This document shows positions 19,845-22,998 of a DNA stretch of 22,998 bases, in pieces. The position numbers and the translations under genes were made by a program. The stretch covers positions 1 to 22,998 of the forward strand of contig JAZQEF010000021.1 of the NCBI GenBank assembly GCA_045538835.1, written 5' to 3'. Origin of the DNA: RGIG6165 sp045538835 (GTDB lineage: Bacteria > Bacillota > Clostridia > Oscillospirales > Feifaniaceae). Below the pieces are notes generated by a model. It worked only from the letters and a program-made list of their open reading frames with translations. It was not told the DNA's origin and did not search any database. Numbering within the stretch: the stretch's first letter is position 1; every line of letters starts with the position of its first letter.

Positions 19845-20418
19845 GCAGGACGGACTTGCCTATTTTCCGTTTGATGTGTCTTTTTTTGACGGAAGAAAAA
19901 TCAAGGCTTTGCGCTCGAAATTTGGGTGTGATGGTATCTGCCTTTACATCTATTTGCTTGCCGAAATATACCGCGACAAGGGCTACTATCTTGAAATTGA
20001 TGAGGATTTTTACGGCATTGTAGCCGATGACAACGGTATATCTGCTGATACGGCGAAAGAAATAGTAACTTATTTTTGCAAGCATGATTTTTTCTCAAAG
20101 TCTCTTTTTGAGAAAAATGTGCTTACTTCAACGGAGATACAAAAACAGTATCAGGAGTGTGTAAAGGCAAGAGGGAAACATCGGCAAATCCTTGTGTCCC
20201 AAGACATCTGGCTACTTGAGAATGAAGAAACAGAGCACTTTATTGGCTCAGATGATATGAATTGTTTCGGAAATAATCCCACAAAGAAAAGTAAAGAAAA
20301 GAAAAGAAAAGTAAATGAAAGTAAAGGAAAATATTCTTATCTCAAAGGAAAGACGGGGGACAAAACCTTTGATGCAGAAGCATTTGCCAAGTGGGAGTTT
20401 GAACAAACTTATAAATAA
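19831..20418 (+). CDS. DUF4373 / Lin1244-type phage replisome organizer-like protein, 195 aa
   Basis: The N-terminal 100 residues match the DUF4373/Lin1244-Lin1753 type domain: LAYFPFDVSFFDGRKIKALRSKFGCDGICLYIYLLAEIYRDKGYYLEIDEDFYGIVADD. This is a winged-helix-like module found in phage replication initiators. Next comes a helical linker, a Lys-rich stretch (KKSKEKKRKVNESKGK), and a short end. Related proteins organise the phage replisome at the origin. AGAGG stands 6 nt before ATG 19831. The last 4-5 codons and TAA form a 10-bp fold-back (20403-20424). No helicase loader follows, so the replication module looks reduced. Confidence 0.85.
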   Translation: MARIKQDGLAYFPFDVSFFDGRKIKALRSKFGCDGICLYIYLLAEIYRDKGYYLEIDEDFYGIVADDNGISADTAKEIVTYFCKHDFFSKSLFEKNVLTSTEIQKQYQECVKARGKHRQILVSQDIWLLENEETEHFIGSDDMNCFGNNPTKKSKEKKRKVNESKGKYSYLKGKTGDKTFDAEAFAKWEFEQTYK

Positions 20419-20424
20419 GTTTGT
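20403..20424 (+). repeat. Perfect 10-bp fold-back over a stop codon
   Basis: ACAAACTTAT (20403-20412), loop AA, ATAAGTTTGT (20415-20424). The left arm is coding and the stop (20416-20418) is in the right arm. No T-run follows. Confidence 0.8.
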
Positions 20425-20472
20425 AATTCACAGTTGTCAGGACAAAGTTATTAAGACAAGAGGGATTGATTG

Positions 20473-20661
20473 ATGAAAAAAATAATGTTGGAAATGGAGC
20501 AAAGCGGACTTTGTAAGAAAAGCGGACTTTGCGAGGACGGGTGTATAGGTTGTTTTTATTGGCGGGAACTTTATGATGATCTGTTTGCCTGCCACTATAT
20601 GCTGCATACAGGAGAAAGACGTCCGTGCGAGGCAGGGAAAAAGTGTACAGTAAGAAAATAA
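20473..20661 (+). CDS. Small Cys-rich phage-associated protein, 62 aa
   Basis: Seven cysteines occur in 62 residues: CKKSGLCEDGCIGCFYWRELYDDLFACHYMLHTGERRPCEAGKKC. The order C-x2-C-FYW...ACHYMLHTGxRRPC...C resembles a small protein commonly seen between replication and packaging genes in Firmicute prophages; its role is unknown, and a zinc-binding fold is likely. GAGG stands about 5 nt before ATG 20473. It is followed at once by a composite repeat. Confidence 0.75.
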   Translation: MKKIMLEMEQSGLCKKSGLCEDGCIGCFYWRELYDDLFACHYMLHTGERRPCEAGKKCTVRK

Positions 20662-20666
20662 TTAGG

Positions 20667-20756
20667 AATTCGGAATGCGTAATTCGGAATGCGGAATTAT
20701 GGTTGAAATTCCTACGGAATTTCATTGAATGTAGGGACAGGCGTCCCCGACTGTCC
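20667..20756 (+). repeat. Composite repeat copy followed by a GTAGGG hairpin
   Basis: AATT, CGGAATG, CGTAATT, CGGAATG, CGGAATT (20667-20698), linker ATGGTT, GAAATTCC (20705-20712) and GGAATTTC (20716-20723). Directly after come ATTGAAT and a second hairpin, GGACAG (20735-20740) with CTGTCC (20751-20756). Confidence 0.88.
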
Positions 20757-20786
20757 GGAACTTGCGAGGACGAAGGAGGTGAAAGA

Positions 20787-21062
20787 TTGGCTAAGAAAAA
20801 GAAAAACAAGAATTTAAAAGAGTGTATGGAATATCTCCTCTCTGCTGAGACGAAGGGGGAGGCGGCAGAGGCTTTAAAAGAAAGATTTTCTTTAAGTGAA
20901 GACGAGGCGACAGGCACGATGCTGCTTGCGGCTGCTCTGCTCGGCAGAGCGCAAAACGGCGGCGATGTATCGGCAGTAAAAGAAATACGCTCAATAATCG
21001 ATAATTCTGCCGTGCAGGACGGCAAAAAACTTGAGATAATTGTAAAAAATGCAGATAAATAA
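20787..21062 (+). CDS. Probable phage terminase small-subunit-like protein, 91 aa
   Basis: It is a short helical protein directly before terL. The Lys-rich start (LAKKKKNKNLKECMEYLLSAETK) and the helical pattern SEDEATGTMLLAAALLGRAQNGGDVSAVKEIRSIID resemble small packaging-associated proteins at this site in Firmicute prophages, which have a basic tail and one helical repeat. I start at TTG 20787 because AAGGAGGTG, a perfect ribosome site, lies just before. The frame is open upstream through the repeat, but that part is not a gene. Assignment rests on position and pattern. Confidence 0.65.
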   Translation: MAKKKKNKNLKECMEYLLSAETKGEAAEALKERFSLSEDEATGTMLLAAALLGRAQNGGDVSAVKEIRSIIDNSAVQDGKKLEIIVKNADK

Positions 21063-21077
21063 GACTCAATCGGATTG

Positions 21078-21108
21078 TAGGGGACGATGCCCATATCGTA
21101 CCGTTTTT
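21078..21108 (+). terminator. Terminator-like GTAGGG hairpin before terL
   Basis: GGACGAT (21082-21088) pairs with ATCGTACC (21095-21102) with one bulged A, followed by GTTTTT. Prefix GTAGGG and loop GCCCAT relate it to 19421-19449. If active it would reduce transcription into terL. Confidence 0.55.
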
Positions 21109-21146
21109 AATATATTAATTGGGAATTTAAATTAAGGGAAAAAATA

Positions 21147-22430
21147 ATGAAAATAGAAATAGAGCGCAACGGGGTGTTTGAACCCTGTTGGGAAGCAAAA
21201 ACAAGATATGTTGTCATGAAGGGCAGCGCGGGCAGCGGCAAGAGTTTTGACTCCGCGATGTTTTACATCGTGCGCCTGCTCTCGCAGGCGGGGCGCAATC
21301 TGCTCTGCATCAGAAAAACTGCGGAGAGCAACGAGCGCTCGACCTTTCGTGAACTTCAAAAGGCAATTAAGCGTTTGGGGGTGTCCGACTATTTCAGTCT
21401 TACCACAAGACCGCCGCACATAAGGTGTGTTAACGGGGGCGAGGTAATTTTCGGCGGCGTTTCCGACGATGCTCAGAGAGAACGCTTGAAGTCCGTTACC
21501 GCCTCAAACGGTAATATCACCGACGTCTGGATAGAAGAGGCGACAGAACTATCACAGGACGACTTTGAAATAATTGACGACCGTCTGCGAGGCATACTGC
21601 CCGAGGGCATATTTTATCAGATACGCTTAACCTTTAATCCCGTGTCGGCAGGTCATTGGATAAAAAGAGTCTTTTTTGACCGTGAGCGTGACGATGTGAC
21701 ACTCTCGCAGTCCACTTATCTCGACAATGCCTTCTGCGACGAAGGTTATCATCAGCGTATGATGCGAAGAAAAGAACTTGATCCCGAGGGATATCGCATA
21801 TACGGTCTCGGTGAGTGGGGCGAGTCGGGAGGGCTTATTTTCGGCAATTATCAGATAAAGGAGATACCGACTGAGCCGCAGTTCTACGACTATGTGCGCT
21901 ACGGTCAGGACTTTGGTTTTAACCACGCAAACGCCCTGCTTGAAATCGGCATCAAGGACGGTGACATCTATGTTTTGAGGGAACTCTATGTCAAAGAGAA
22001 AACGACGGATGAGATAATCGCACTCGCTGCCGATTTTGACAAGAGCGTCCCCATGTGGTGCGACTGCGCCGAGCCCGACCGCATCGTTATGTGGCACAGG
22101 GCGGGATTTAATGCAAAGGGAGTCGTAAAAAAGCCGGTGGCTTTCTGTAACGACTGGCTGAAACGCCGGAAGATTTTTATTCATCCCTCCTGCGAGCATA
22201 CGATAGATGAGATTTCATCGTGGCGTTACCAGAAAGACAAGAACGGCGACTACACCGACGAGCCTGTACCCTACCGCGACGACGCTATGGCGGCGCTCAG
22301 ATACGCCTGCTGTGAGTGGTATTCCAAAGAGTCGGTGACACCGCCCAAAACAGCACCTGTAAAGAAGTATAACTTTACAGTTGAAAAACCAAAAAACAAT
22401 ACGCTCAGAGGGAAAGTTACGATAATGTGA
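21147..22430 (+). CDS. terL: Phage terminase large subunit (PBSX type), 427 aa
   Basis: TerL is the ATP-driven DNA-packaging motor and nuclease. The ATPase part has Walker A MKGSAGSGKSFD (near residues 24-35), Walker B ITDVWIEEATEL (near 124-135) and the coupling-motif area NPVSAGHWIKR. The C-terminal RNase H-like nuclease has YGQDFGFNHANALLEIG (first Asp), WCDCAEPDRI (second) and PYRDDAMAALRYACCEWY (third). All catalytic positions are present and the length is normal. Only a weak site (AAGGGA) precedes ATG 21147. No portal or capsid gene is seen before the window ends. Its end forms a fold-back: GATAATG/CATTATC (22421-22439) with the TGA in the loop. Confidence 0.96.
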   Translation: MKIEIERNGVFEPCWEAKTRYVVMKGSAGSGKSFDSAMFYIVRLLSQAGRNLLCIRKTAESNERSTFRELQKAIKRLGVSDYFSLTTRPPHIRCVNGGEVIFGGVSDDAQRERLKSVTASNGNITDVWIEEATELSQDDFEIIDDRLRGILPEGIFYQIRLTFNPVSAGHWIKRVFFDRERDDVTLSQSTYLDNAFCDEGYHQRMMRRKELDPEGYRIYGLGEWGESGGLIFGNYQIKEIPTEPQFYDYVRYGQDFGFNHANALLEIGIKDGDIYVLRELYVKEKTTDEIIALAADFDKSVPMWCDCAEPDRIVMWHRAGFNAKGVVKKPVAFCNDWLKRRKIFIHPSCEHTIDEISSWRYQKDKNGDYTDEPVPYRDDAMAALRYACCEWYSKESVTPPKTAPVKKYNFTVEKPKNNTLRGKVTIM

Positions 22431-22474
22431 TGCATTATCAATTTGGAATTATGCAAGAAACTTCAAAGAAGTTT
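22421..22474 (+). repeat. terL-end fold-back plus decayed composite repeat
   Basis: GATAATG (22421-22427) and CATTATC (22433-22439) enclose the terL stop. Then TGGAATT with linker ATGCAA (22444-22456), and AAACTTC (22458-22464) with GAAGTTT (22468-22474). Confidence 0.78.
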
Positions 22475-22506
22475 TATTATTTTAAGATAAAAAACAGGGG
22501 AAAGAA

Positions 22507-22974
22507 ATGGATTACAGAAACAAATTGAAAAATGATATGGATGAGATTCTTCGTGGCGATACCGATTCGGTTGCAAGAAAGCATATCGGTGTAGTTGCAG
22601 ACAGCCTCAGCAAAAAAGAAAAGGAAGAAAGACTGGCAAAAGTGTATGCAGAGTTGCAAAGAGGGTATGACGAGGCTGAAGAAACAAAAAGTGAATTGGA
22701 TTTGCGTAAAGAGCAGATAGAAAACGAAATGAAGAACATTCGCAACAAGCATACCGATGCATTGCTTAAGGAACGGATAAAAAATTACGACCCGTCAATA
22801 AGCCGAGAGGATAAAGATAAACTGCTTGGCGAGGTATACGACAGATTGCAGAAAGAAAGAGACAGACTTGACAGAATGCCTGATATAGTAGAGCCTGACA
22901 ATCCGGATATGAGAATAACCGGCGGCAAAAGGATTGAGGATATTTTAAAGAGAAAACCCGTCGGTTTCAATTAA
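22507..22974 (+). CDS. Coiled-coil protein of unknown function, 155 aa
   Basis: The protein is strongly charged and helical. Residues about 33-105 (SKKEKEERLAKVY, then LDLRKEQIENEMKNIRNKH, then LLKERIKN) predict a coiled coil, followed by a second helix (DKDKLLGEVYDRLQKERDRLD). The tail, PDIVEPDNPDMRITGGKRIEDILKR, is less structured. GGGGAAAG stands before ATG 22507. It lies after terL, where a portal gene is usual, but it has no portal features. I do not recognise a family. It could be a phage accessory or structural scaffold protein. No hairpin is visible in the 21 bases after its stop. Confidence 0.7.
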   Translation: MDYRNKLKNDMDEILRGDTDSVARKHIGVVADSLSKKEKEERLAKVYAELQRGYDEAEETKSELDLRKEQIENEMKNIRNKHTDALLKERIKNYDPSISREDKDKLLGEVYDRLQKERDRLDRMPDIVEPDNPDMRITGGKRIEDILKRKPVGFN

Positions 22975-22998
22975 GAAAAAAGAAGAAGATTCGGGAAT

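Noticed and set aside
20625..20786. N-terminal extension of the TerS-like protein through the composite repeat.
   Set aside because: The extra residues (IRNSECVIRN and others) are repeat translation; a perfect AAGGAGGTG precedes TTG 20787.

Overview
The window looks like a chromosome segment from a Clostridia-type Firmicute, probably an uncultured gut lineage; this is inferred from the sequence alone. The grounds are strong AGGAGG-type ribosome sites with many GTG and TTG starts, consensus sigma-A promoters, an elongator tRNA-Met very like the Bacillus one, and a typical low-GC Gram-positive gene set (DUF421, luxS, a membrane-anchored MurF-like ligase beside ddl, a PBSX-type terminase).

Layout. 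1-960: accessory genes (two DUF6809-like proteins, a 57-residue membrane protein, and an XRE regulator divergent from a DUF6809-like gene across a 28-bp perfect palindrome). 999-1964: a tRNA-dihydrouridine synthase gene, apparently leaderless. 2088-8757: a tightly overlapped operon polA-rimI-tsaD-luxS-copA, whose last gene is fused in frame to a CopZ-like chaperone that keeps its own ribosome site. 8748-8914: an array of small hairpins joined by a constant GTGATATT connector, then a terminator. 8953-12148 (minus strand): a four-gene glycan cassette (PglC-like phosphoglycosyl transferase, GNAT, DegT-like PLP enzyme, FemAB/GNAT-like ligase). 12451-12870: two tandem units of nested hairpins, each ending in a copy of the tRNA-Glu 3' tail. 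12871-13315: tRNA-Glu, tRNA-Met and tRNA-Thr around back-to-back promoters. 13383-16161: tcdA, a DUF421 gene and an alpha/beta hydrolase. 16146-16644: a four-helix-bundle (S23/IVP-type) gene between inverted copies of the dispersed repeat. 16663-19392: murF-like and ddl. 19485-22974: a prophage-like block (strong promoter with dyad, small zinc-ribbon protein, DUF4373 replisome organizer, Cys-rich protein, TerS-like, TerL, coiled-coil protein) with no integrase or repressor in view.

Functional links. TsaD makes t6A at A37 and TcdA cyclises it to ct6A. The tRNA-Met(CAT) and tRNA-Thr(CGT) genes here both read ANN codons and carry A37, so both are expected substrates. Ddl and the MurF-like ligase are consecutive steps of D-Ala-D-Ala incorporation into peptidoglycan.

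The most unusual content is non-coding. At least 12 copies of one composite element occur in 23 kb: a tandem array of 7-bp units (CGGAATT and variants), a linker near ATGGWRGA, a hairpin whose stem sequence changes from copy to copy while pairing is kept, and an A/T-rich right edge. Some copies run into reading frames and supply C-terminal tails. In addition, at least seven genes end inside perfect fold-back hairpins in which one arm is the gene's own 3' coding end.
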